Positions 52,867 through 61,358 of a stretch of DNA of 64,000 nucleotides are shown piece after piece. Below the pieces are notes generated by a model, which saw nothing but the letters and a program-made list of their open reading frames with translations, did no database searches and was not told where the DNA came from. Each line of letters opens with the position of its first letter. Position 1 is the first letter of the stretch. This DNA comes from Eutreptiella sp. 'Long Island Sound 2002' (lineage: Eukaryota; Euglenozoa; Euglenophyceae; Eutreptiales; Eutreptiaceae), in the NCBI GenBank assembly GCA_964036045.1, contig OZ038382.1:116594429-116658428 (forward strand), written 5' to 3'. Both the position numbers and the translations under genes were made by a program.

Positions 52867-55800
52867 CTAGGCGTTCTGACCTCCAGTGGCTGCGTTAACA
52901 TTGTGAACACAGCCTGATTCATCGATCCACTCATCTTGGAACGGATCATCTGCTGGATTCAGGGCATTTTCGACATAATCTCGATCCGCATCGGACACCT
53001 GATCTGCACCTGAGACCTGATCCACACGATGATTGCCCTTTCCGCGTCCACGGCCACGGCCGCCGGATGATGGGCCACCACCGTCGCCACGCCCTCTGCC
53101 CTTCCCAGAGAAAGGGGTTCCTGAAGGATTTCCCTTACCTTTACCCTGTGATCCTGGAGCATTTCCTTTGTTTGTACCGGATTGAGGGGTTTGGCCTGGA
53201 TTTCGATTTCCGCCTCCGGCGTTGCCATTGGGACTTGTCTGGCCGTTTGGCTGCCCACCGGAACCGGATGGAGTCCGATTTCCTTTGCCTTGGGACCCGC
53301 CAGGGCCTCCAGTATTTTTGTTTCCACCGGAGGGGGTCGGATTACCCTTTCCCCCCTTTGCACCATGCACCTGTCTGTCATTCCTGTCTGAATTCTGCGA
53401 ATTACTGACATTTTCACCAATCACGTTGTGATCGTAAGCAGACCATCGGTGATTACCAGTAGAATGCGTCTTAGCTCGGTTCGTAGAACCTAAAAGAAGG
53501 CAGATGCTACAATGATCCTGAACATTCCGGGTGTCATTCACCTTTTTGTTGCCCTTTTGGGCCCCATTTTGGGTGTTTTGCTGGGTATTCTTGTTTCCCC
53601 CAAGACCCTCATGGAAATTTTGGTTGGCGGCGTCAGCGAGCCGCTCAACCTCTTCCCACAGTTCCTGCGGGGTGAACAAAAACACCCAGTTCCTGGCCTT
53701 CAGGCAATGGCCGTGGAAACTTACTCCCTTGTTGAGGACTTGGACAAACAAGTCCCGATCCTCGTGTTCATTAAATTTGATTTTCCACGTGTTTTCAGTG
53801 AATTTCACCTTGGTAAACGACGTGGGGGAACACTTTTGAAGTGATTCCCTGACGGTGAACCTGTTGGCCGAGGCATCGAAACCATCGACCTCCGCCCACC
53901 AGGTCTTGACCTTTTCTTCGGACTGTCTGTTCCGAAGGGTGGCGGCAGTTTCTGAGGGGATCTTGTCAAAAATCAGATTTTTCAGCTCGGCACTCGAAAA
54001 TTTTTCGCCTGAATGTTCAGATTCTTCTACGAGATTCCAGAAGCGCTGTCTCTTGTCTTGCACTTCGTGCAAGATTAATCGCGAGAATGAAGGAAAATTC
54101 TTCAACATCTGGTGGTAATGGTCCTCTGGCAGCCGGGATCCACGTACCTCCAACTGTTCCCACACCTCATCAAAGGTAAGGGGGGAACTTGAATCCTCAC
54201 GATCACTCCAGGTCCTGAGCCAAGTGTTGGCCGGCACTCCCTCAAGGCAGTCCAAGAGGGCCATCAGGAACTGATCATCTTGAAGTTTTTGAGTCTTAAC
54301 CCACAATTTAAATTCCCGTTGGAACTGAGGCCAACGTCTGGGGTTTCCATTATACTTCGGTTGCTTGGCAACCTGACGAAGTCGCAATGAGGTAGGATTA
54401 AGGAGAGAATCCAGCCCAACACCGGCCGTAATGGCAGACACCTTGGCGGCATCATTAGCCACACCAGCTCCGGCGAGGGTCTGGGCGAGCAACATCTGGG
54501 CTATTGCATTGGAATCAAAAGCACGAAGGGCAGTACGGGAGGCAGTTCGCTTGGCATTCTGAGCCTCAGTCCTAGCCTTCGCCGACCTACTCTGAGATCT
54601 AGAGATTGTAACCCTTTCCTTTAGCTTAGTCCTGCTGATCCTGGCATCGGTGGTCTTAGAGTCCACCGAAGGAGCAATCGAAAAAATTTCTGTCGCCTCC
54701 TCCGACAGTTCTGTTGTTTGTTCCACCGATGATGCGCCCTCAGACCGCATGTGTGTCTTGAAAAGATCTTTAATTCCCAGCGTCTGAATGATGAGTTGCA
54801 TTTGATCTTTGAGCAATTGGAGCTCAGTATCTGGCTGTAATCTGCAAGAGCAGTCGGCAGGACAGTACATACCGTGTCCTGAAGGGCCTGAGCAGGCTGT
54901 CGGACCGCTAATCTCAGTGGTTCGCAGCCAGGAGTCCACTTGGGGAGCTCCTTCAGTCCTAATTTCCAGGCTTGCCTGCCTGGCTGCCTCTAAAATTCCT
55001 TCCTCAACCGCGGCGGCTAGATCGTCGCGGATGGAAACAGAGGGATGAGGGGCGGAGGGCCCGGCAACAGGTGCCTTGGTCTTCTCCTTCGGGAAGGGGC
55101 TTGCCTCCCAGATCTGCAAAAAAATGGCAGAAGAGTCATCTTCCTGAGAACACCACCACATCCTGGTATTAATTTCTTCTTGAAGAAGGAAAAAATATTC
55201 GAATAAAAAATCAGAGGCGATTCTTTCTTGTCCTATCAGCTTAGACGTGGCTAATAGACAAAGGGCCTCAAGCGCCTCAAGGTTACGGGTCACTTCTGAA
55301 GACAAAAGGTTGTCCCATTGTGCCCATGAGGCTGGTCGATTATAGGTAGGTACCTCACCTGGACCACCCATCTCAATGTCGTCAATGTCGGCGTCGATGG
55401 TCTCAAAATGTGGACATTGGTAAGGAGTATTAGTACCTGCCAGGTCCGTAAGCTCCACCGGAGCGTTGCCATCGGCGTAGGCTGGGAGATTCCAGCTGCT
55501 TGATGGCCAATTTCGACTGGGATCTTGATTGTAATCTGGGCCTCCACAGCTGCTGATTTGTGCCCTTCTTGGGCAATTTGGGCTTGCGCAAGGCATTCCT
55601 CTCAAGGCCTCGTTCGCACAGCACCACGGCAGCGTAATCGTTACGTCTCCGGAGGTGGCGGGGTCTACGGGGCCGTACTGGGGAGCTAACTGTGGTTGGG
55701 ACACCAAAGGAACAACATTCAGGTAGCCTCTGCTACCATGAAAGTGCTGCCCTGGGTCGTTGAGGGTGCCGGAGGGCTCGGGGCCGGCAAGACCAGTGGG

Positions 55801-55902
55801 GCAGGCACGCGAGGAGTCTCCCTGGATGTTGTTATTGGGGGTAGAACCGGATACTCGAACACCAACGGAGGCGAGAGCAGCAACAACTGAAGCAAGGTCC
55901 AT
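52867..55902 (-). CDS. gag: Element C Gag, starting inside the LTR
   Basis: 1,011 codons. A genuine ATG in AGCATGG context at 55,902 lies within the 5' LTR. The first about 55 residues are LTR-encoded and the next residues (HGSRGYLNV) are read through the primer-binding site. A central gag domain contains PKYNGNPRRWPQFQREFKLW, GVPANTWLRTW and FWNLVEESEHSGEKF. A Cys/His cluster (DHCSICLLLGSTNRAKTH) precedes a long Gly/Asn/Pro/Lys-rich RNA-binding tail (GKGRGRGDGGG). The length is well above typical plant Gag. It is uninterrupted in this copy. Confidence 0.85.
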   Translation of the reverse strand: MDLASVVAALASVGVRVSGSTPNNNIQGDSSRACPTGLAGPEPSGTLNDPGQHFHGSRGYLNVVPLVSQPQLAPQYGPVDPATSGDVTITLPWCCANEALRGMPCASPNCPRRAQISSCGGPDYNQDPSRNWPSSSWNLPAYADGNAPVELTDLAGTNTPYQCPHFETIDADIDDIEMGGPGEVPTYNRPASWAQWDNLLSSEVTRNLEALEALCLLATSKLIGQERIASDFLFEYFFLLQEEINTRMWWCSQEDDSSAIFLQIWEASPFPKEKTKAPVAGPSAPHPSVSIRDDLAAAVEEGILEAARQASLEIRTEGAPQVDSWLRTTEISGPTACSGPSGHGMYCPADCSCRLQPDTELQLLKDQMQLIIQTLGIKDLFKTHMRSEGASSVEQTTELSEEATEIFSIAPSVDSKTTDARISRTKLKERVTISRSQSRSAKARTEAQNAKRTASRTALRAFDSNAIAQMLLAQTLAGAGVANDAAKVSAITAGVGLDSLLNPTSLRLRQVAKQPKYNGNPRRWPQFQREFKLWVKTQKLQDDQFLMALLDCLEGVPANTWLRTWSDREDSSSPLTFDEVWEQLEVRGSRLPEDHYHQMLKNFPSFSRLILHEVQDKRQRFWNLVEESEHSGEKFSSAELKNLIFDKIPSETAATLRNRQSEEKVKTWWAEVDGFDASANRFTVRESLQKCSPTSFTKVKFTENTWKIKFNEHEDRDLFVQVLNKGVSFHGHCLKARNWVFLFTPQELWEEVERLADAANQNFHEGLGGNKNTQQNTQNGAQKGNKKVNDTRNVQDHCSICLLLGSTNRAKTHSTGNHRWSAYDHNVIGENVSNSQNSDRNDRQVHGAKGGKGNPTPSGGNKNTGGPGGSQGKGNRTPSGSGGQPNGQTSPNGNAGGGNRNPGQTPQSGTNKGNAPGSQGKGKGNPSGTPFSGKGRGRGDGGGPSSGGRGRGRGKGNHRVDQVSGADQVSDADRDYVENALNPADDPFQDEWIDESGCVHNVNAATGGQNA
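55727..55738 (-). promoter_or_regulatory. Element C primer-binding site (inside gag)
   Basis: TGGTAGCAGAGG begins at the base after the 5' LTR's terminal CA. It resembles the initiator-Met-tRNA site of plant elements (TGGTATCAGAGC) at 10 of 12 positions. It is translated as part of Gag. Confidence 0.75.
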
Positions 55903-56270
55903 GCTGATTGTGGTCCGGCAGAGAATCCCAGTCTATGAAGAAAATTGATGCGAATTATTCTAAATACATCTGAGTGTCCAAAACTGTCTGAAAAGATTTA
56001 AATAATCCAATTATGTAAAAATGTTTGGCCGATCTGGCCCGCGAGCGCGCGTCAGCGGCAAATGGCGATTCCAGCTAAAATAGCGGAACGCGGCGGATTT
56101 ACGGGAAATGGACCGCGGAATCAAATCCGGCATATCAGAAATATATAGGAATTATCCTGAGACTGAGCTGCGAGGCGGCGATTCCGCCGAAGCAAAGAAA
56201 ATGACCAAAATGTAGCCAATCTGGGCAGAATGTCTGAAAATCTGAGCAGATGGGGCTAGCCGCACTTACA
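55739..56270 (-). repeat. Element C 5' LTR
   Basis: 532 bp, TG...CA, followed on its outer side by the GGTTC target duplication. Its downstream third encodes the start of Gag. A possible promoter lies in the AT-rich part around 55,930-56,030, but no clear TATA box was fixed. Confidence 0.93.
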
Positions 56271-56275
56271 GGTTC

Positions 56276-56753
56276 AGTCCACTGGTAGGACAATGGCAGT
56301 GGGTTAGTTCAGCTGGGTTGAGCTCCTGCCATTAGTATATCGTTGCACCCCCCCTACATCACTGGCATCAGTGATCAGCACTATCTTGCCCTTAGGGCAA
56401 GGTACGCCCAGGCAGTTGGAGGAGGCAATTTTCTTCTTCAACTCCTGGAAACACTCCTCCTCTCTGGCGGTCCACCTCCAGGGAGTAGGCTTCTTGATTA
56501 GGTCAGTGAGAGGGGCGGAGGAGTAGGTAAAATTGTGGATGTGTCGCCTATAGAAGTTACAAGCGCCCACAAAACTCCTCACATCGTGTAGACCCTTCTT
56601 AGACTCATCCCGAATCTGCATGTCCTGTAGGGGCTGCATCTTAGGCGCGGCTGGTTTCGACCAGCCATACCCAACTGGAAACCAAAATACTCCATCTCCT
56701 CTTTCATGAACTCGCTTTTTTCGAGTTTGATTCGGAGATAGTTTTCCTGACAA
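56276..56753 (-). pseudogene. pol: Element D reverse transcriptase end and RNase H start
   Basis: Frame reading VGYGWSKPAAPKMQPL, HDVRSFVGACNFYRRHIHNF, then PWRWTAREEECFQELKKK and KIVLITDASDVGG, the first RNase H motif. It is shifted relative to the preceding polymerase frame around 56,660. It ends at element C after SGLNRDG-type coding. Confidence 0.8.
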
Positions 56754-57742
56754 ACAATGAAACCCTCACGGAGGAGAAGGACATGGTCCTCTTGCGTATT
56801 GATAAGCAAACTCAAATCATCGATGTGGGCCTCCATTTCAGCCCCTCGGGAAATCAACTGCTGTACTAGAGGTCTGCGCCTCAGTATGTACAAAATTTTG
56901 TTCATCAGTTCTTGGAAGAGTGCCGGGGCACTAGCCACCTCAAAGGGCATGACCTTCCACTTCAACACACAACCCTTAGGGGTTATAAACGCCAGCAGTT
57001 CTTGAGCTGCGGATGTTACGTCAACCTGCCAGAAACCACTGCGTTTGTGCATTTTGGTCTTGTATCGGCATTTGGCAATACGCTCCAGGGTGTTTTCCAT
57101 GTTCGGAATACCCCCTGAGTGGTTTTGGGGTTTCTTGCTGACCTCATCATAGTCAGCAACCAATCGCAGAGCAGTCGATCCCGGTTTAGCAACCAGGAAA
57201 CAAGGACTGCAGTGATGGGGATAGTCCCCCTTCTTATATTCCTCCACGAGGCCAGCATCAATACAATCCTGGATCTGGCGCTCGATTTCTTCACCCTGTT
57301 CCTGCGGAGCAGGGTAGGGACGACGCCCCACTCGCGTCTTCTCTGATTCAGGTTTCAGTTTCAGGTCCATCTGGATCAGTTTTTTACAGGACAGGGGAGG
57401 CGGCAGGGCGCCGAACACCTCCTCATAGGCTAGGAGCAGTTTCTTCAGTCGGGGGTCAACGTTCAGACTCTCGATTTCCTGCACAAAATCCTCCTCAGCA
57501 TGGAGATTGCTCTTACCATGCTCTTTCTTTTTCTGCCGATCAGCCATTTCGGCAGGTACTGAGCCATCATCCCAGTCAGGGGAACATTGTTGCCCATTAT
57601 GCAGAGAATACACTAGCGGTATCTCAGGGTCACGTAGCGTGTAGGAAGCATCGTCCTCCTCAGACCAGATAGGGGATTTCAAGGTCTGTCTGAGGTATTG
57701 CAGCCGCTCTTGGCGCTCAATACCTTCGGCGTTCAGGTACAA
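56579..57742 (-). CDS. pol: Element D reverse transcriptase
   Basis: The frame contains RLVADYDEVSKKPQNHSG, RSGFWQVDVTSAAQELLAF, KWKVMPFEVASAPALFQEL and the catalytic AHIDDLSLLIN (HIDD in place of YxDD). It lies in the same frame as the upstream ORF, separated only by TGA at 57,749, which fits a CGA Arg codon. It loses frame near 56,660. From memory this RT type is abundant in dinoflagellates. That is a recollection, not a search. Confidence 0.85.
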   Translation of the reverse strand: MYLNAEGIERQERLQYLRQTLKSPIWSEEDDASYTLRDPEIPLVYSLHNGQQCSPDWDDGSVPAEMADRQKKKEHGKSNLHAEEDFVQEIESLNVDPRLKKLLLAYEEVFGALPPPLSCKKLIQMDLKLKPESEKTRVGRRPYPAPQEQGEEIERQIQDCIDAGLVEEYKKGDYPHHCSPCFLVAKPGSTALRLVADYDEVSKKPQNHSGGIPNMENTLERIAKCRYKTKMHKRSGFWQVDVTSAAQELLAFITPKGCVLKWKVMPFEVASAPALFQELMNKILYILRRRPLVQQLISRGAEMEAHIDDLSLLINTQEDHVLLLREGFIVCQENYLRIKLEKSEFMKEEMEYFGFQLGMAGRNQPRLRCSPYRTCRFGMSLRRVYTM

Positions 57743-57748
57743 CAGCCG

Positions 57749-58837
57749 TCAGGGTTCCTGAGTGTCATGCTCAGACAGTGGCATGTTATTAGAAGCAGGC
57801 CGCGCTAGAGCATCAGGACTCTGAGCCACGGGTTCACCTGAGCGAGTATGCTGCATGTGCAGCACCGGCTTCCAAACAGGGGAAGTTGGTTCTGAGGTGG
57901 ACTCTAGGTGGACCTCCTTCAGCAGCAGCTGGGCGAGAAAAGCACTGTGTTTGAGTTGAACACAGCTGGGATCAACAGGAGGGATAGTGCTGGCAATTTC
58001 AGACAGTTGGTCGTCAGCATCCTCCTTTACAGCAGCAGGTTCCAAATAGCCATTGGGGGATTCGCACCCTGTAAGTGTGGCAGATAGGTGCCCAGGAGAT
58101 CGTTTTTTGAGATCAGAAAGGATCAAGCCACAATTTTTGGCCATGACCTTTTTCAGTAGCACCTGATCCAGATTACACAGGGGTACACGGTTGAGGGATC
58201 TGTCGACAATGGATAAGAAACTGGCCCACTCAGGGGCCTGCATAGCTGTGTCTGAATCCTCAGGCACATAAATGGGGCCGTCAGGGAGCTGCACTCTTCC
58301 CACAGTCATTCGGTCCAGCATACGGCGCCAATAAGTATGTTCACCTGAACAACCCCAGTCAGGGGTGCACATAACAGCCCTTCCTCCCTCATAAGCGATT
58401 TTGGTTAGAACCTTCGCGAGCAGGGAGAAGGGAGGGTTAGCATACACTAGGCCCATTGCTTTCCAAAAGAAACGGAAAGTGTTATTCAAATGTTTCGAGC
58501 AATACAACTGCATGATGTGCTGTTGTTGGCCCGCGAACAATTCCACCTGGATCTCATCCAGGGATACCTGAAGCGCCGCCATTCCAATTTCAAGAATGTG
58601 ACGGGCCAATTGGTAGTTTTCAGTGCGATAGTTAGTCTTGGCTGTGTACCGCAGCCCAGAGTCTTTTCGTCCTGTCAGCTCCAAAGGTACGGAGAAGAGC
58701 CCACTGCCGTAGTTGCAGTGCAGAGAATAGGGGCGTTCGAGAGACAACATTTTTACCTGAGGGTTTCTTTGCAGGAAGTTGGTGCCAATGACAATGTCAA
58801 AGGCGTCAGTATCCAACACTCTGCAGTGTTGGGTCAC
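57749..58837 (-). CDS. Element D protease end and methyltransferase-like domain
   Basis: Starts in the second half of protease (FDIVIGTNFLQRNPQV) and continues to the inserted domain: VELFAGQQQHIMQLYCSKH, then LVYANPPFSLLAKVLTKI (NPPF at 58,427-58,438), RAVMCTPDWG, YWRRMLDRM and PEWASFLSIVD. The order matches the domain in C and B. A linker follows, ending at TGA 57,749. The NPPF motif suggests an adenine-methyltransferase ancestry. Activity is not established. Confidence 0.7.
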   Translation of the reverse strand: MTQHCRVLDTDAFDIVIGTNFLQRNPQVKMLSLERPYSLHCNYGSGLFSVPLELTGRKDSGLRYTAKTNYRTENYQLARHILEIGMAALQVSLDEIQVELFAGQQQHIMQLYCSKHLNNTFRFFWKAMGLVYANPPFSLLAKVLTKIAYEGGRAVMCTPDWGCSGEHTYWRRMLDRMTVGRVQLPDGPIYVPEDSDTAMQAPEWASFLSIVDRSLNRVPLCNLDQVLLKKVMAKNCGLILSDLKKRSPGHLSATLTGCESPNGYLEPAAVKEDADDQLSEIASTIPPVDPSCVQLKHSAFLAQLLLKEVHLESTSEPTSPVWKPVLHMQHTRSGEPVAQSPDALARPASNNMPLSEHDTQEP

Positions 58838-59037
58838 AGTTTCGTCGCCAAGACAAAAGTCACATCGACACCCCCCAAGGAATGGATGGTCCGCCCATCC
58901 CCCACTTTTATGGCCACTGTCTTAGTATTCTTGAAAGTCTTTAGCAGGCGTCGTGCCGCGACAGAGAGTGTTGCGCCGGTGTCAAGCACTGCTCGAAGAA
59001 ATTGATCCCTGATTTTCACAAGGATTGAGAAAACCAA
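58834..59037 (-). pseudogene. pro: Element D aspartic protease, N-terminal part
   Basis: Reads LRAVLDTGATLSVAARRLL (canonical DTG) and VKVGDGRTIH-type flap sequence (IKVGDGRTIHSLGGVD). It ends at a stop where one base is out of register with the following ORF, so the protease is split by a frameshift at about 58,838. Confidence 0.8.
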
Positions 59038-59061
59038 GTCCTCCTCTTCAGAGCCGCCTTC

Positions 59062-59622
59062 CTACTCCTCAGCAGAGAATTTGACATCCATCCCTGCAGC
59101 CATGAGGGACTTGGCCATCCAGGCCAGTCGCCTCTTCTTGGAGTTAGTCCCCTCAGGGGAGGCGTTATCCCCCTGTGGGCGCTTCTTGGGGTCAACCTGG
59201 GCTGGAGAGGGAGAAGTAGCGGGCGCTGATGAGTGCCTCTGGGGGTTTGGGCTTCCACCCTTGCCACTCCCCTTGCCTCCTCCTTTAACACCCTTATCCC
59301 CATTCTGGGGAGTTCTAGAGGGTATTTGGGCCTTCTGGGGTTCAGCCTCCTGCCCTTTGTGTTTGTCACCATCACGTTTTTTTATGTGACATTCATCCTC
59401 GTAGTGACGACGCTTGCCACAATAACCACAGGTGATGATACACCTGAAATGGTAATGATGGGTCACTGTTCTCCCATCTTTAGTGTGCTGCTGTCGTTTC
59501 AGTTGCAGCATACAACCACTGCGGTGGTCGCAGTCACGGGCATGACAAGGTTCCCCCTTGTCATTGACAGGCTTACAGTAGAACAGAGGGGGTGTACCTG
59601 CTTCAGGTTTCACCTCATTCAT
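59062..59622 (-). CDS. gag: Element D Gag nucleocapsid with CCHC knuckle
   Basis: Contains a Cys/His-rich segment (CHARDCDHRSGC) and a CCHC-type knuckle, CGYCGKRRHYEDEC. A Gly/Lys/Pro-rich tail follows. Its ATG overlaps the stop of the previous ORF as ATGA. The reading frame upstream of the ATG is also protein-like (NHGGGKGRGNLRA), so this is probably one Gag broken by an indel near 59,685. Confidence 0.75.
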   Translation of the reverse strand: MNEVKPEAGTPPLFYCKPVNDKGEPCHARDCDHRSGCMLQLKRQQHTKDGRTVTHHYHFRCIITCGYCGKRRHYEDECHIKKRDGDKHKGQEAEPQKAQIPSRTPQNGDKGVKGGGKGSGKGGSPNPQRHSSAPATSPSPAQVDPKKRPQGDNASPEGTNSKKRRLAWMAKSLMAAGMDVKFSAEE

Positions 59623-60722
59623 GGCACGCAGGTTACCCCTACCTTTACCACCACCGTGGTTGGTGTTAGTGGGATCTTTACGCCCTTTTCTTCCCCACGT
59701 TCGGGGCTGGGCGTGCCACCTCGACCCAGGTGTTTCTTGAGGAATTTCTCCATATGGGAGTCATTCTCCCTCTCAAGGGCCAGCTCGATGAGCAGGTCCA
59801 CAAGGTCGTAGTACGTGTGGGTCCGACTCTTGCTCTCGGAAGTGGCGCGGTAATCGTCCCACGTACCTGTAGGGATCTTACTCATGAGCCACAGGTGCAG
59901 TTCTGTGGCCCCATAGGAACCAACGTTCATTCGTGAGAACAGATACTCCAGGTTGCACGCATATTCAGAGACTCGCGCAGCGGAGGGAAATTCAGGGAGC
60001 ATAGGAACCTCCTCAATCTGTGTGCACACAGTCAGGTCTGCTTCATGGACCGGAAAGGTTTTCTCCAATCTTTGGAGAACCTCGGCCAAAGTAGAACAGG
60101 TTTTTATAATCTGCTTCACCTGTTTTTGCAAAAATTTCGTTTTGCATGAGCGTTTCAAAAGTGAACATTTAGTGCCCACATCTACATAAGATTGGCCAGT
60201 CAGCAAAAGAAACTCAGCAAATTCCTCTGCCCATTCGGGCAGATTTTTCGGGTCGAACTCCGGCAATTCCAGCTGCATGTTCGCCTGGGCAATTGGGTTG
60301 CCACTCTTCCCACCCCCTGAGGTTACGCCTGAAGGGGGGGGAGGTACATCGGCGAGGGGTGCCAGTGCGGTTAGCCCCCTTTTCTCAGTCTCTTTCACGG
60401 GCACGTTCTGTAGTTCAGCGATGGGGACTGTCCTGGCACGGGGATGAAGAGGGCTGGGGCAAGTGACCTTGGGTAGCAACCTTGATACCCTTGATCGGTT
60501 GAGATTCTCAGCAAGCGTCCTCAATCGAGGAGAGGGTGAGGCCAGCGCTGGCTTGGGTAAGGGTTCAGTGATATCCAATTTAGCCTTGACAGCCTCAGAC
60601 AGGGCTGTTACATCTGGGTCTTCAGACCCAGCCAGTAGTTTGGCCACTAGTTCGGCCGTACGGTCCAGGGCCCCATAAGCTGGCTCTGGGAGATGGGGAT
60701 CTTTCACATAAGCAGGGCACAC
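59619..60722 (-). CDS. gag: Element D Gag, capsid part
   Basis: A 367-codon frame with LPEFDPKNLPEWAEEFAEFL, a classic start of the retrotransposon gag fold. It is followed by KTFPVHEADLTVCTQIEEV, YACNLEYLFSRM and TGTWDDYRATSESKSRTH. The C-terminal 20 residues are out of frame after a likely one-base indel near 59,685. The true N-terminus lies further upstream. Confidence 0.75.
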   Translation of the reverse strand: MCPAYVKDPHLPEPAYGALDRTAELVAKLLAGSEDPDVTALSEAVKAKLDITEPLPKPALASPSPRLRTLAENLNRSRVSRLLPKVTCPSPLHPRARTVPIAELQNVPVKETEKRGLTALAPLADVPPPPSGVTSGGGKSGNPIAQANMQLELPEFDPKNLPEWAEEFAEFLLLTGQSYVDVGTKCSLLKRSCKTKFLQKQVKQIIKTCSTLAEVLQRLEKTFPVHEADLTVCTQIEEVPMLPEFPSAARVSEYACNLEYLFSRMNVGSYGATELHLWLMSKIPTGTWDDYRATSESKSRTHTYYDLVDLLIELALERENDSHMEKFLKKHLGRGGTPSPERGEEKGVKIPLTPTTVVVKVGVTCVP

Positions 60723-61198
60723 TTCAGGGCTCTTGCTAGTGATCGGCAGCTCCGGACGCCATACTGGCTCTCTCGGTCGCCTGGGTAGAGGAACAGTGCC
60801 AGCCAGTTACGTAGGTGGGCTGGCCAAGGGTAGGAACCCATGTCCGTGTGTGGGGGGGATCCCAAGGCTTCGAATGGTTCCTCTCCATCTTCCCCTCGGA
60901 CAGACTTGTAGTACTCCTCGTGGAGAAGCTACGCGTCCATTCGCCTTCTAAGTTTGTATTGTTCCTCACGGCTTTGTTCCTCAGGGCCTCTAGCTGCCGT
61001 AGACGAAGAAGCAGGGCAGGCAGAACGGGAGATGGAGACAGCAACTCTTCGGCGAAGGTGCTGCAGGCTGTCACCACGGGCCGCTAAGGCCTCAGTGGTT
61101 AAGGGTATTGTTGTTTCTCTGCGCGCTTCTTGTTCCGCCCTTCTGTGAACAGGATCTTCTCCGGAACCAGATGCAACTCTGAGCTTGGGCTCACTCAT
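60723..61198 (-). pseudogene. gag: Element D Gag N-terminus (stop and frameshift)
   Basis: An ATG at 61,198 starts MSEPKLRVASGSGEDP. The frame meets TAG at 60,929 and continues protein-like (LLHEEYYKSVRGEDGEEPF, PAHLRNWLALFLYPGDRE). It changes register near 60,780 to join the capsid frame (WRPELPITSKSPEVCPAY). Confidence 0.6.
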
Positions 61199-61346
61199 TG
61201 AGATGGGCCCACTGTTGCCAAATTGAACTTTTATTCTCCGAATTGGCCACGTCCTGGCAGACAGTTGTGCCGATGGTGTGGACATATTGTTCCCCGTTTT
61301 GGCTTGTGTACTTCTCAGAGTCCGTTCGAAAGGTTATCAAGGGTTG

Positions 61347-61358
61347 CCTCTGCTACCA
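61347..61358 (-). promoter_or_regulatory. Element D primer-binding site
   Basis: TGGTAGCAGAGG, identical over 12 bases to the site of element C. It is followed on the minus strand by CAACC and 149 bp later by the Gag ATG. It fixes the start of D's interior. Confidence 0.7.

Larger units (their letters stand above)
45491..56270 (-). mobile_element. Element C: young chromovirus inserted in element D
   Basis: A 10,780-bp element with 532-bp LTRs at 45,491-46,022 and 55,739-56,270, starting TGTAAGTG and ending ACTTTCA on the minus strand. By eye they differ at about three positions. The target duplication GGTTC lies at 45,486-45,490 and 56,271-56,275. The order on the minus strand is gag, protease, methyltransferase-like domain, reverse transcriptase, RNase H, integrase and chromodomain. 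Coding frames are nearly intact. It interrupts element D's RNase H. Confidence 0.93.
43164..61358 (-). mobile_element. Element D: older Ty3/gypsy element split by C and rearranged
   Basis: On the minus strand, from a primer-binding site at 61,347, the order is gag, zinc knuckle, protease, methyltransferase-like domain, reverse transcriptase and RNase H (interrupted by C at 56,270). RNase H resumes at 45,490, then the integrase core, and the integrase C-terminus inverted at 43,164-43,600. Several frameshifts and stops show it is dead. A 5' LTR is probably 61,359-62,026. No matching 3' LTR was found in the window, so the left boundary given is a minimum. Confidence 0.8.

Noticed and set aside
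59619-59622. ATGA stop-start overlap between two Gag ORFs of element D as a reinitiation signal
   Set aside because: The downstream frame is protein-like before its ATG, so a one-base indel in a single Gag explains it better. D has other frameshifts too.
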